34,209 nt of DNA, taken from the NCBI RefSeq assembly GCF_030682935.1, contig NZ_JAUXNA010000279.1, positions 1 to 34,209 of the forward strand. The letters run 5' to 3'. A model generated the notes under the pieces. The model saw only the letters and a list, made by a program, of their open reading frames with translations. It was not told the DNA's origin and made no database searches. Every line of letters begins with the position of its first letter. Positions within the stretch are counted from its first letter, which is position 1. The DNA comes from Polaromonas sp. (GTDB taxonomy: Bacteria > Pseudomonadota > Gammaproteobacteria > Burkholderiales > Burkholderiaceae_C). The position numbers and the translations under genes were made by a program. Positions 26,290-33,508 of this stretch are shown one piece after another.

Positions 26290-26679
26290 CCGCTTGTTTT
26301 CAGCCGACCTTGTCCAGCGTGTCGGGCTCGTGCGTATCGCCAATCGCTTCGTGGTTCTGCGTCGCTGGCAACACACTTCTACCCGCCCAGCCTGGTGGCC
26401 AGCCAGTTTGAAGCCTTGCAGGACCCCTCGGTCGGGTACGGCGTGCTGACCCTGGCGGCCGATGCGCATCTGGAGCTGAGCGCTGTAACCTGGCTCGGCG
26501 CATTTCGCTGGTGAACTGGCCGGTGGGGATGCTGTTTTTTGGCGAGTCCGCTGGATCTTTGGCTATTGGCAATCGGTTTAACCATGCGTAACTGATTACG
26601 GTTAAGTAAAATGAAAGCCGAATCGCCCCAGTCTGTGCGGTGTACAGATTCCGGCGGGCGCCATCACCAGGAAACCTCC
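26290..26679. other. Gene-poor stretch between deacylase and MBL-fold genes
   Basis: These 390 bases hold no intact gene I would defend. The central part contains the gluconokinase-like remnant. The segment 26560-26610 is more AT-rich (ATGCGTAACTGATTACGG-type sequence) and probably carries the promoter for the MBL-fold gene, whose ribosome binding site is likely CCAGGAAAC at 26667-26675. Confidence 0.5.
26338..26514 (+). pseudogene. Probable remnant of a gluconokinase (gntK) C-terminus
   Basis: The plus-strand frame starting around 26374 reads HFYPPSLVASQFEALQDPS then VLTLAADAHLEL and stops at 26512. GntK-type gluconokinases end with a block of this form: H-F-x-P-x-S-L-x-x-S-Q-F-x-x-L-(E/Q)-x-P, then V-L-T-V-D. 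Just upstream, in another frame, NRFVVLRR resembles the preceding GntK strand. The ATP-binding first half is absent. This looks like a broken gene left after deletion and frameshift. It is an inference from motif memory without a database search. Confidence 0.5.
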
Positions 26680-27672
26680 ATGACCCAAGCCGCCACCAAA
26701 GCCTTCGCTTCGCAGTCCGACCTGACGGACAAGACCATCACCTTTGAGCAGCTCAGTGCGCATTGCTGGGCCTATACCGCCGAGGGCGACCCGAATTCGG
26801 GCGTGGTCATAGGCGACAAATTCATCCTGGTGAGCGACGCTACGGCCACGCCCGCCATGGCGCAGGACCTGATTGCACGCATTCGCACGGTGAGCGACAA
26901 GCCCATCAAGTACGTGCTGCTGACCCACTACCACGCCGTGCGCGTGCTGGGCGCCAGCGCCTACCTGGCGGAAGGCGCGACCGAAGTCATCGCCAGCCAG
27001 GGCACGTACGAGCTGATCGTCGAGCGCGGCGCCCAGGACATGCAAAGCGAGATGGAGCGCTTTCCGCGCCTGTTTCGCAACGCCGAAAGCGTGCCGGGCC
27101 TGACTTGGCCGACGCTGGTGGTGGGCGACGGAAAGCCGGGCCGGCAAGGCTCGCTCACGGTGGACCTGGGCGGCGTGAAGGTGCAGATCTGGCACCCGGG
27201 CGCAGGCCATACGCGCGGCGACACGATTGCGTGGGTCGAGGAAGAAAAAGTGCTGTTCTCGGGCGACCTGGTGGAATACGAAGCCGGCGTGTACACCGGC
27301 GACGCCCAGCTCGAAGAATGGCCCGCCACGCTGGAAGCCTTGCGCGCCCTGAAGGCTGAGGCCATCGTGCCCGGTCGCGGCGAGGCCATGAAAGGTGCCG
27401 CCAATGTGAACAAGGCGCTGGACTACACCAGGCGCTGGGTCGAAACCCTCTACACGGCAGGCAAGGAGGCCGCTGCGGCCGGCATGGACCTGAAGGCAGC
27501 GATGGCGCATGCCCGCAAAAGCATGGACCCTGTTTTTGGCCAGGTGTTCATTTACGAGCACTGCCTGCCGTTTGACGTGAGCCGCGCTTTTGACGAGGCC
27601 CGCGGCATCAAGAACCCGCGCATCTGGACCGCCGAGCGTGACCAGGAAATGTGGCGCGCGCTGCAGGGTTGA
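26680..27672 (+). CDS. MBL-fold protein with incomplete metal site
   Basis: A 330-residue metallo-beta-lactamase-fold protein. The core motif reads LLTHYHAVRVLGA, giving His83 and His85 but Val87 and Arg88 where the usual HxHxDH has Asp and His. A histidine in GHTRGD (His177) and Asp196 in LFSGDLVEYE are present. The position that normally holds the last histidine (PGHG) is arginine (PGRGEAM, Arg233). The ligands of the second metal are therefore missing, while those of the first and the bridging Asp remain. It may bind one metal or none and could act outside the usual hydrolase chemistry. A C-terminal domain of about 80 residues (VNKALDYTRRWVETLY) is helical. Function unknown. Confidence 0.85.
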   Translation: MTQAATKAFASQSDLTDKTITFEQLSAHCWAYTAEGDPNSGVVIGDKFILVSDATATPAMAQDLIARIRTVSDKPIKYVLLTHYHAVRVLGASAYLAEGATEVIASQGTYELIVERGAQDMQSEMERFPRLFRNAESVPGLTWPTLVVGDGKPGRQGSLTVDLGGVKVQIWHPGAGHTRGDTIAWVEEEKVLFSGDLVEYEAGVYTGDAQLEEWPATLEALRALKAEAIVPGRGEAMKGAANVNKALDYTRRWVETLYTAGKEAAAAGMDLKAAMAHARKSMDPVFGQVFIYEHCLPFDVSRAFDEARGIKNPRIWTAERDQEMWRALQG

Positions 27673-27701
27673 CGCACCCTTGGGGTCTGCGCCGCGGGGG
27701 C

Positions 27702-28109
27702 TCAGGAATCCCAGTCGACGGTAGGAAGCAGCGCCACGAAAGCGTCGACGGCCAACTGGCCGTCCAGTCGTTCAAGCTGCTCCAGCGCATCTTCGCTGTC
27801 CGCCGAGGTGTAGCCCAGGCTGAAGTGCTTGAACCTTCGTTCGGCAAGGGGGCCATGGTGCAGGATTTCGACGTTGATGTGGCGCGCGTCGTGGCGAATG
27901 CGCTCCAGCAGCGCCAGAACCCCCTTCTGGCCGCCCTCCAGTTGCTGGCAAAAGCGCATGCCATCAAAGATCAGCAGGCCCGTGATGTCCCGCTCCTGAT
28001 TGGCCGGGCGCGCTTTCCCGGCAATGGCCGCCACCACGCTAATGGGGGCATCGGGCGCCAGGGTGCTGACGTAGAGGACTTCGTACAATCGGGCTGTTTT
28101 ATTCATCAT
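27702..28109 (-). CDS. BLUF-domain blue-light photoreceptor
   Basis: A 135-residue stand-alone BLUF domain that binds FAD and responds to blue light. The family positions are present: Tyr13 in VLYVS (AppA Tyr21), Asn37 in PANQERDITGLL (AppA Asn45), and Gln55 in FCQQLEG (AppA Gln63). The loop that normally reads (D)WSMG reads HFSLG (around FKHFSLGY), so the semi-conserved Trp and Met are Phe and Leu. No output domain is fused, so it must signal through a partner. The start is one of two adjacent ATGs (28109 or 28106). It is divergent from a Crp/Fnr-type regulator across about 80 bp. Confidence 0.92.
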   Translation of the reverse strand: MMNKTARLYEVLYVSTLAPDAPISVVAAIAGKARPANQERDITGLLIFDGMRFCQQLEGGQKGVLALLERIRHDARHINVEILHHGPLAERRFKHFSLGYTSADSEDALEQLERLDGQLAVDAFVALLPTVDWDS

Positions 28110-28187
28110 TGCGGGCAAATGTAGTGGGCCATAGCGAGTCGGGCAATGTGAAAAGACACAGTGTTGCGTGCCTGAAACTTGCCATTT

Positions 28188-28946
28188 ATGAATAACCCTG
28201 TCATTACCCCCGGGACCTGTCCGCCGCGCTGTTCGGGTTGCCGCTTGCGCCAGACAAGCGCTTTCACGCCGGTCAAACCAGACGAGCTTGATTTCATTGA
28301 GGCCTTTCGCAGCGGCACGTCATCGGTGCCTGCGGGCGGCACCATCATTTACGAGCAAAAGTCCAGCGGCAAACTCTTCACGCTGTATTCGGGCTGGGCC
28401 TTTCGCTACAAGACCTTGAGCGACGGCCGCCGGCAGATCCTGAATTTCTTGCTGCCTGGCGACTTTATCGGCCTGCAGCAGGAGTTCTCGGACGGCGCCA
28501 TGCACGGCATTGAGGCCGTGACCGATGTTGCCCTGTGCGTGTTCCCGCGCGAAGGGCTCTGGAAGCTGTTTCGTGAATATCCCGGCCTCGGTTACGACAT
28601 CACCTGGCTTTCGGCGCGCGCAGAAGGCATGGTCGACGACAACCTGCTGACCGCTGGCCGGCGCAACGCGACCGAGCGCGTGGCCGTGTTGCTGATGCAC
28701 CTGTACCGCAGGCTGGAGCGCATCGGCCTGGCCGAGGGCGGCGCCATCGACTTTCCGCTCAATCAGCAACACATCGCTGACGCGCTGGGGCTGTCGCTGG
28801 TGCACACCAACAAAACATTGAGGCGCCTGCAGCAGCTGGGCCTGCACGAACTCTACAACGGGCGGCTGCGCCTGCTCAATCCCAAGGCGCTGCAGCGCAT
28901 CGCCGACTACTACGAAACACCGCCCCGACAAGTGCCGCTGGTGTAG
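28188..28946 (+). CDS. Crp/Fnr-family transcriptional regulator
   Basis: A 252-residue regulator with an N-terminal cyclic-nucleotide-binding-like domain and a C-terminal winged helix (INFP-type strand then LNQQHIADALGLSLVHTNKTLRRLQQLGL at about 190-218). Cysteines at 11, 15 and 18 (GTCPPRCSGCRL) plus Cys117 (VALCVFP) resemble the four-cysteine layout of FNR (C20, C23, C29, C122), although the spacing is C-x3-C-x2-C rather than C-x2-C-x5-C. An oxygen- or redox-responsive cluster is possible but not shown. The ATG at 28188 is chosen over a TTG nine bases earlier. It is divergent from the BLUF gene, so light and redox control could meet here. Confidence 0.88.
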   Translation: MNNPVITPGTCPPRCSGCRLRQTSAFTPVKPDELDFIEAFRSGTSSVPAGGTIIYEQKSSGKLFTLYSGWAFRYKTLSDGRRQILNFLLPGDFIGLQQEFSDGAMHGIEAVTDVALCVFPREGLWKLFREYPGLGYDITWLSARAEGMVDDNLLTAGRRNATERVAVLLMHLYRRLERIGLAEGGAIDFPLNQQHIADALGLSLVHTNKTLRRLQQLGLHELYNGRLRLLNPKALQRIADYYETPPRQVPLV

Positions 28947-29086
28947 GTGGTTTCAATTCGACATGCCGCCATCAGGCGTGGGTCAGTGCCAGTACGACCA
29001 GCACGCCGATAATCCGGGTATGTCGTTTTCGCCCGGCCGGGGCTGGAGGCGCGCGCCCCACCCCTAATAAATTCACAGGAAATCTC

Positions 29087-30505
29087 ATGGCAATCCCAAT
29101 CGATGTCGTCATCATGGCCGCAGGCAAAGGCACGCGGATGAAAAGCGCGCTGCCCAAAGTGTTGCATCGATTGGGCGGCCGCGCCTTGCTGGCGCATGTG
29201 ATTGACTGCGCAGCGCGGTTATCGGCGCGCCAGGCGGTCGTGATCACCGGCCACGGTGCTACAGAAGTGGAAGCAGCTTGCGCAGGAATGACGGGTGCTG
29301 CAGCCGGTTTTAGCCTGAAATTTGCGCGCCAGGAGCCGCAGCTTGGCACCGGTCATGCGGTGCAGCAGGCGCTGCCGCTGCTGCAGGATGACGGCGTCAC
29401 GCTGGTGTTGTCGGGCGACGTGCCGCTGACGCAGGCCGGCACGCTGATGGCGCTGCTGGCGCAGTCGGGCGGCCAGCGGCTGGCACTGCTCACGCTGAGC
29501 ATGGCCGACCCCACGGGCTACGGGCGCATTGTTCGCGCCGGCCCGCAGGCCTCAAGCCAGGTGCGCGCCATCGTCGAGCACAAGGACGCCAGCGACGCCC
29601 AGCGCGACATCCATGAAATTTACAGCGGCATCATGGCCGTGCCGACGCGCCTGCTGCGCCGCTGGCTGGCCCGGCTGGACAACCAGAACGCGCAAAACGA
29701 GTACTACCTGACCGACATCGTGAAGTTTGCCGTCGAGGACGGCGTGGCCGTGGTGGCGCACCAGATCCTGGACGCGCCCCAAGTGGCCGGCGTGAACAGC
29801 CCGGTGCAACTGGCCGAACTGGAGCGCGTGTTCCAGCTGCGCCAGGCCACGGCCCTGATGGAGCAGGGCGTTCGCCTGGCCGACCCGGCGCGCTTTGATG
29901 TGCGCGGCACCCTGACCTGCGGCCAGGATGTCGAGATTGACGTGAACTGCTTGTTTGAAGGCCATGTCAGCCTGGGCGATGGCGTGCGCGTGGGCGCCAA
30001 CTGCGTGATTGCCAACTGCGTGATTGCCGCCGGCGCGGTGATTCATCCGTTTACCCACATCGACGGTGAAAAGCTCGGCGTGCAGGTCGGCGAGGGCGCG
30101 CTGGTGGGCCCGTTTGCCCGGCTGCGGCCGGGTGCCGTGCTGGGCGCCGAGGTGCATATCGGCAATTTCGTCGAGGTCAAGAATTCCACGCTGGCCAGGG
30201 GCGCCAAGGCCAACCACCTGGCCTACCTGGGCGACGCCACGGTGGGCGAGCGCGTCAACTATGGCGCCGGCAGCATCACCGCCAACTACGACGGCGCCAA
30301 CAAGCACCGCACGGTGATCGAGGCCGACGTGCACATCGGCAGCAACTGTGTGCTGGTGGCGCCGGTGACGATAGGCGCTGGCGGCACGGTGGGCGGCGGC
30401 TCGACGATTACCAAGGATGTGCCGGCAGGGAGTCTGAGTGTGGCGCGGGGCAAGCAGGTGAACATTTCCAACTGGTCGCGGCCGGTTAAGCCGCCTAAAG
30501 GTTGA
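29087..30505 (+). CDS. glmU: Bifunctional GlcNAc-1-P uridyltransferase / GlcN-1-P acetyltransferase GlmU
   Basis: GlmU acetylates glucosamine-1-phosphate and then couples it to UTP, giving UDP-GlcNAc for peptidoglycan and LPS. The 472-residue protein has the pyrophosphorylase motif MAAGKGTRMKSALPKVLH near residues 10-27, and QEPQLGTGHA and LVLSGDVPLT follow. The C-terminal left-handed beta-helix hexapeptide repeats start near 265. The acetyltransferase region includes NFVEVKNSTLARGAKANHL, YLGDATVGERVNYGAGSI, and TANYDGANKHRT. AGGAAA precedes the ATG at 29087 by a normal distance. Together with glmS nearby, the window covers much of the UDP-GlcNAc route. Confidence 0.97.
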   Translation: MAIPIDVVIMAAGKGTRMKSALPKVLHRLGGRALLAHVIDCAARLSARQAVVITGHGATEVEAACAGMTGAAAGFSLKFARQEPQLGTGHAVQQALPLLQDDGVTLVLSGDVPLTQAGTLMALLAQSGGQRLALLTLSMADPTGYGRIVRAGPQASSQVRAIVEHKDASDAQRDIHEIYSGIMAVPTRLLRRWLARLDNQNAQNEYYLTDIVKFAVEDGVAVVAHQILDAPQVAGVNSPVQLAELERVFQLRQATALMEQGVRLADPARFDVRGTLTCGQDVEIDVNCLFEGHVSLGDGVRVGANCVIANCVIAAGAVIHPFTHIDGEKLGVQVGEGALVGPFARLRPGAVLGAEVHIGNFVEVKNSTLARGAKANHLAYLGDATVGERVNYGAGSITANYDGANKHRTVIEADVHIGSNCVLVAPVTIGAGGTVGGGSTITKDVPAGSLSVARGKQVNISNWSRPVKPPKG

Positions 30506-30591
30506 GTTTTTAGTTAAATGTGGCTTTGGCGCAATGGATTCGAGCTTTGGTAGCTATTGAATTCATAGTGGTGTTAACTCTTGCTGGTTTT

Positions 30592-30618
30592 GCTGGCCGG
30601 CAGGCGAGACCGGCCAGC
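30592..30618. terminator. Perfect 9-bp hairpin between glmU and the convergent Lrp-type gene
   Basis: GCTGGCCGG (30592-30600) pairs perfectly with CCGGCCAGC (30610-30618) around a 9-base loop. It lies about 90 bp after the glmU stop and 55 bp past the end of the convergent regulator, the place for a bidirectional terminator. No strong U-run follows on either strand, so classification as terminator is tentative. Confidence 0.4.
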
Positions 30619-30640
30619 CAAACCCCGAAAAACCAAATTT

Positions 30641-30657
30641 GCTATTAATTAAATAGC
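30641..30657. repeat. GCTATT-N5-AATAGC palindrome
   Basis: An AT-rich palindrome just beyond the 3' end of the Lrp-type gene. A related TAGCTATT lies at 30551. TAGCTATT/AATAGCT motifs are, from memory, part of small dispersed repeats in Comamonadaceae. A similar ATGATAGCTG occurs inside the ABC ATPase gene at about 11171. Confidence 0.35.
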
Positions 30658-30672
30658 TGTATATCCCCGAAA

Positions 30673-31158
30673 TTATTGGGCTAGAAGCACTTTTGGCTTA
30701 AATTTTGCGCGCTTGGTGCTGAAGAAAGCCTTCACATTGCGCACATTCGCATCGCTGGTAAACAGCCGCTGCGACAGCGCCAGGTAGGCCGGCATGTCGG
30801 CCACATGCACCAGCAAGATAAAGTCCGGCCCCGGCGACACGCGGTAGCACTGCTGCACGGCGTCATCCAGCACCACCCGCGCCTCAAACGCCTCCAGTTG
30901 CTCTGCCCCCTGCCGGTCCAGGGTGATCTCGACCAGCGCCGTCAGCCCATGCCCCAGCGCGGCGGCGAGTTTGTCGGGGCTGAGCAGGGCGATTTCGCGC
31001 TCAATCAGCCCGGCATCGCGCAGTCGCTTGACCCGCCGCAAACAGGTGGGCGGCGACACATGGACGCGCTCTGCCAGGTCCATGTTGCTGAGCGAGGCGT
31101 CATCTTGCAGGACCTCCAGCAGTTTGATGTCAGTGGTATCTATGTTGATTTGTTCCAT
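30673..31158 (-). CDS. Lrp/AsnC-family transcriptional regulator
   Basis: A 161-residue regulator with the N-terminal AsnC helix-turn-helix (DTTDIKLLEVLQDDASLSNMDLAERVHVSPPTCLRRVKRLRDAGLI at about 7-52). A RAM ligand-binding domain follows with VEITLD, QCYRVSPGPDFILLVHVADMPAYL and NVRNVKAFFSTKRAKF. Such proteins sense amino acids or their metabolites. It is divergent from glmS across about 130 AT-rich bases and convergent with glmU. Its effector is unknown. Confidence 0.94.
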   Translation of the reverse strand: MEQINIDTTDIKLLEVLQDDASLSNMDLAERVHVSPPTCLRRVKRLRDAGLIEREIALLSPDKLAAALGHGLTALVEITLDRQGAEQLEAFEARVVLDDAVQQCYRVSPGPDFILLVHVADMPAYLALSQRLFTSDANVRNVKAFFSTKRAKFKPKVLLAQ

Positions 31159-31159
31159 A

Positions 31160-31218
31160 TTTGGATTGTCAATGAACTTAAATTCAATTTGTTTAAATTA
31201 TTGAAATTTAATTCCAAA
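31160..31218. promoter_or_regulatory. AT-rich nested inverted repeats in the Lrp/glmS intergenic region
   Basis: TTTGGA (31160-31165) and TCCAAA (31213-31218) enclose TTCAAT (31183-31188) and ATTGAA (31200-31205), an AT-rich inner palindrome. Lrp-family proteins bind AT-rich imperfect palindromes near their own genes, so autoregulation is likely, with possible effects on glmS. The repeats are seen; binding is inferred. Confidence 0.45.
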
Positions 31219-31292
31219 TAACTTCATAAATCAATCACATTAAAAAACAGCTAAGTCGTAGCATCAGCGCATTGTCTTTTCTGGAGTGCCTT

Positions 31293-33143
31293 ATGTGCGG
31301 TATTGTTGCGGCGGTTTCTACAAGAAATATTGTTCCCATCCTGGTGCAGGGCCTGCAGCGGCTTGAATACCGGGGCTACGACTCCTGCGGTGTGGCGGTC
31401 TATGCCGACGGGCTCAAGCGCGCGCGCAGCACCTCGCGCGTGGCCGAGTTGCAAGCCCAGGTCGCGAGCGACCACCTGGAAAGCGGCACCGGCATTGCGC
31501 ACACCCGCTGGGCCACGCATGGCGCGCCCGCCATCCACAACGCGCACCCGCACTTCAGCCACGGCCCGGGCGCCAACAGTGCAGCCCGCCCCGGCAAAGT
31601 GGCGCTGGTGCACAACGGCATCATTGAAAACCACGACGAACTGCGCGCGGCCCTGCAGGCCAAAGGCTATGTGTTTGAAAGCCAGACCGACACCGAGGTC
31701 ATCGTTCACCTGGTCGACAGCCTGTATGACGGCGACTTGTTTGAAGCGCTCAAGGCCGCCGTCAGCCAGCTGCATGGCGCCTACGCCATCGCTGCGTTCT
31801 GCAAGGACGAGCCGCACCGCGTGGTGGGCGCCCGCGCCGGCTCCCCGTTGATTCTGGGTGTTGGCAAAGACAACTCGGAGAATTTTCTGGCCAGTGACGC
31901 CATGGCGCTGGCCGGCGTGACCGACCAGATCGTGTACCTCGAAGAAGGCGATCTGGTCGATCTGCAGCTGGGCAAGTACTGGGTGTTTGACCGCGATCAC
32001 AAACGTGTCGAACGCGAGGTCAAGACCGTGCATGCCCACAGCGGCGCGGCCGAGCTGGGCCCCTACCGCCATTACATGCAAAAGGAAATCTTCGAGCAGC
32101 CGCGCGCCATTGCCGACACGCTCGAAGGCGTGAAAGGCATCGTGCCCGAGCTGTTTGGTGATGGTGCCTACCGTGTTTTTCAGGACATCGATTCGGTGCT
32201 TATCCTGGCCTGCGGCACCAGCTACTACAGCGGCTGCGCGGCCAAATACTGGCTCGAATCCATTGCCCAGATCCCGACCCAGGTTGAAGTGGCCAGCGAA
32301 TACCGCTACCGCACCTCGGTGCCCAACCCCAGAACGCTGGTCGTCACCATCACCCAAAGCGGCGAGACCGCCGACACGCTGGCCGCGCTGCGCCACGCGC
32401 AAGGCCTGGGCATGACGCAAACCTTGACGATTTGCAACGTTGCCACCTCGGCCATGGTGCGCGAATGCAAGCTCGCCTACATCACGCGCGCCGGCATCGA
32501 GATCGGTGTCGCCTCCACCAAAGCCTTCACCACCCAGCTGGCGGGGCTGTTCCTGCTGACGCTGGTGCTGGCCCAGGCCAAGGGCCGGCTGAGCGAGGAA
32601 GAGGAAGCCGGCCACCTCAAAGCCATGCGCCACTTGCCCGCTGCGCTGCAAGCCGTGCTGGCGCTCGAACCCCAGGTCATCAGCTGGGCCGAAGACTTTG
32701 CCAAAATGGAAAATGCCCTGTTTTTGGGGCGCGGCCTGCACTACCCGATTGCGCTGGAAGGCGCGCTCAAGCTCAAGGAAATTACCTATATTCATGCCGA
32801 GGCTTACCCGGCCGGCGAGCTTAAGCACGGCCCGCTGGCGCTGGTTACCAGCGCCATGCCGGTGGTCACGGTCGCGCCCAACGACAGCCTGCTGGAAAAG
32901 CTCAAAAGCAATATGCAGGAAGTGCGCGCCCGCGGCGGCGTGCTCTATGTGCTGGCCGATGCCGACAGCCGCATCGTCAGCAGCGAAGGCGTTCACGTCA
33001 TCCGCATGCCCGAGCATTACGGCGCCCTGAGCCCGCTGCTGCATGTGGTGCCGCTGCAGTTGCTGGCCTATCACACGGCCTGCGCGCGCGGCACGGACGT
33101 GGACAAACCGCGCAACCTGGCAAAAAGCGTGACCGTCGAATGA
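31293..33143 (+). CDS. glmS: Glutamine:fructose-6-phosphate aminotransferase GlmS
   Basis: GlmS makes glucosamine-6-phosphate, the entry step to UDP-GlcNAc. The start is fixed at the ATG at 31293 because the N-terminus must be MCGIV, with Cys1 as the glutaminase nucleophile after Met removal; GGAG lies about nine bases upstream. The 616-residue protein has [19 protein letters not shown] and [12 protein letters not shown] in the glutaminase domain. Two SIS domains follow ([36 protein letters not shown]) and the conserved end is [12 protein letters not shown]. That last segment is the TnsD target in Tn7 systems, and a Tn7-like end follows immediately downstream. Confidence 0.97.
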   Translation: MCGIVAAVSTRNIVPILVQGLQRLEYRGYDSCGVAVYADGLKRARSTSRVAELQAQVASDHLESGTGIAHTRWATHGAPAIHNAHPHFSHGPGANSAARPGKVALVHNGIIENHDELRAALQAKGYVFESQTDTEVIVHLVDSLYDGDLFEALKAAVSQLHGAYAIAAFCKDEPHRVVGARAGSPLILGVGKDNSENFLASDAMALAGVTDQIVYLEEGDLVDLQLGKYWVFDRDHKRVEREVKTVHAHSGAAELGPYRHYMQKEIFEQPRAIADTLEGVKGIVPELFGDGAYRVFQDIDSVLILACGTSYYSGCAAKYWLESIAQIPTQVEVASEYRYRTSVPNPRTLVVTITQSGETADTLAALRHAQGLGMTQTLTICNVATSAMVRECKLAYITRAGIEIGVASTKAFTTQLAGLFLLTLVLAQAKGRLSEEEEAGHLKAMRHLPAALQAVLALEPQVISWAEDFAKMENALFLGRGLHYPIALEGALKLKEITYIHAEAYPAGELKHGPLALVTSAMPVVTVAPNDSLLEKLKSNMQEVRARGGVLYVLADADSRIVSSEGVHVIRMPEHYGALSPLLHVVPLQLLAYHTACARGTDVDKPRNLAKSVTVE

Positions 33144-33164
33144 TGGGAGGGCGGTGCGCTTTGG

Positions 33165-33260
33165 TGTTCCGCGCAATTAAAGTCGTAAACACGGCTCTAG
33201 CATCCATGCGGGTTTGCCGGTAGGCGATTTTCAGGGGCCAATTTGTAAAGTCGTAAACAA
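33165..33260 (+). mobile_element. Probable Tn7-like transposon end with two TnsB-type binding sites
   Basis: At 33165 TGT opens a segment with AAAGTCGTAAAC at 33179-33190. In the Tn7 right end (sequence from memory) TGT is followed, at exactly the same distance, by AAAGTCTTAAAC, an 11 of 12 match. The 13-bp sequence AAAGTCGTAAACA recurs at 33247-33259, 68 bp on, again preceded by CAATT. The end sits about 21 bp behind the glmS stop, close to the Tn7 insertion distance of about 25 bp. TTTGG at 33160-33164 would be one copy of the 5-bp target duplication. The far end and tns genes lie outside the window, so intactness is unknown. Confidence 0.65.
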
Positions 33261-33310
33261 GATCGTGAACGCGGCCGCTGAACGGCCCCAATGCAGGGGA
33301 ATTGACACTT

Positions 33311-33338
33311 GGCCGATAGTGGATTTCCGCTATTGGCC
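33311..33338. repeat. Strong 13-bp-arm hairpin inside the Tn7-like end region
   Basis: GGCCGATAGTGGA and TCCGCTATTGGCC form a near-perfect inverted repeat around a two-base centre. As RNA all 13 positions pair, two as G-U wobbles. No U-tract follows. It could be a terminator-like insulator, a repeat or a recombinase site. Confidence 0.5.
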
Positions 33339-33508
33339 AGCTGCCATTCAGTTTTCGCCGCTGGATGCCTGCGCAGGGCTGCGGACGAGTCACCCAGGGC
33401 AACCGCATCAAAGCTGATGTTCAGTCAACAAACTTGGGGAAAGACAATTAAACCGATCATCCGTCGATCTTTAGGTAGGATCGAGACAATTCACTTTCCG
33501 CCGATCTT

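Larger units (their letters stand above)
33144..33508. other. Non-coding stretch after glmS
   Basis: These 365 bases hold the Tn7-like end and the hairpin described separately. No convincing gene was found: the open frames here lack ribosome binding sites and family motifs. An AGGTAGGA at 33473-33480 might be a ribosome binding site, but it is too far from the GTG at 33509. Confidence 0.5.

Noticed and set aside
28910-29197. 95-residue minus-strand open frame ahead of glmU
   Set aside because: It overlaps the glmU 5' end antisense and has no recognisable sequence features.
31251-33176. 641-residue minus-strand open frame
   Set aside because: It is antisense to glmS, has shadow-type composition and no motif.
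33440-33465. GACAATTAAACCGATCATC as a third TnsB site
   Set aside because: Matches the CAATTAAA part only; the GTCGTAAAC half is lost, so it cannot be supported.
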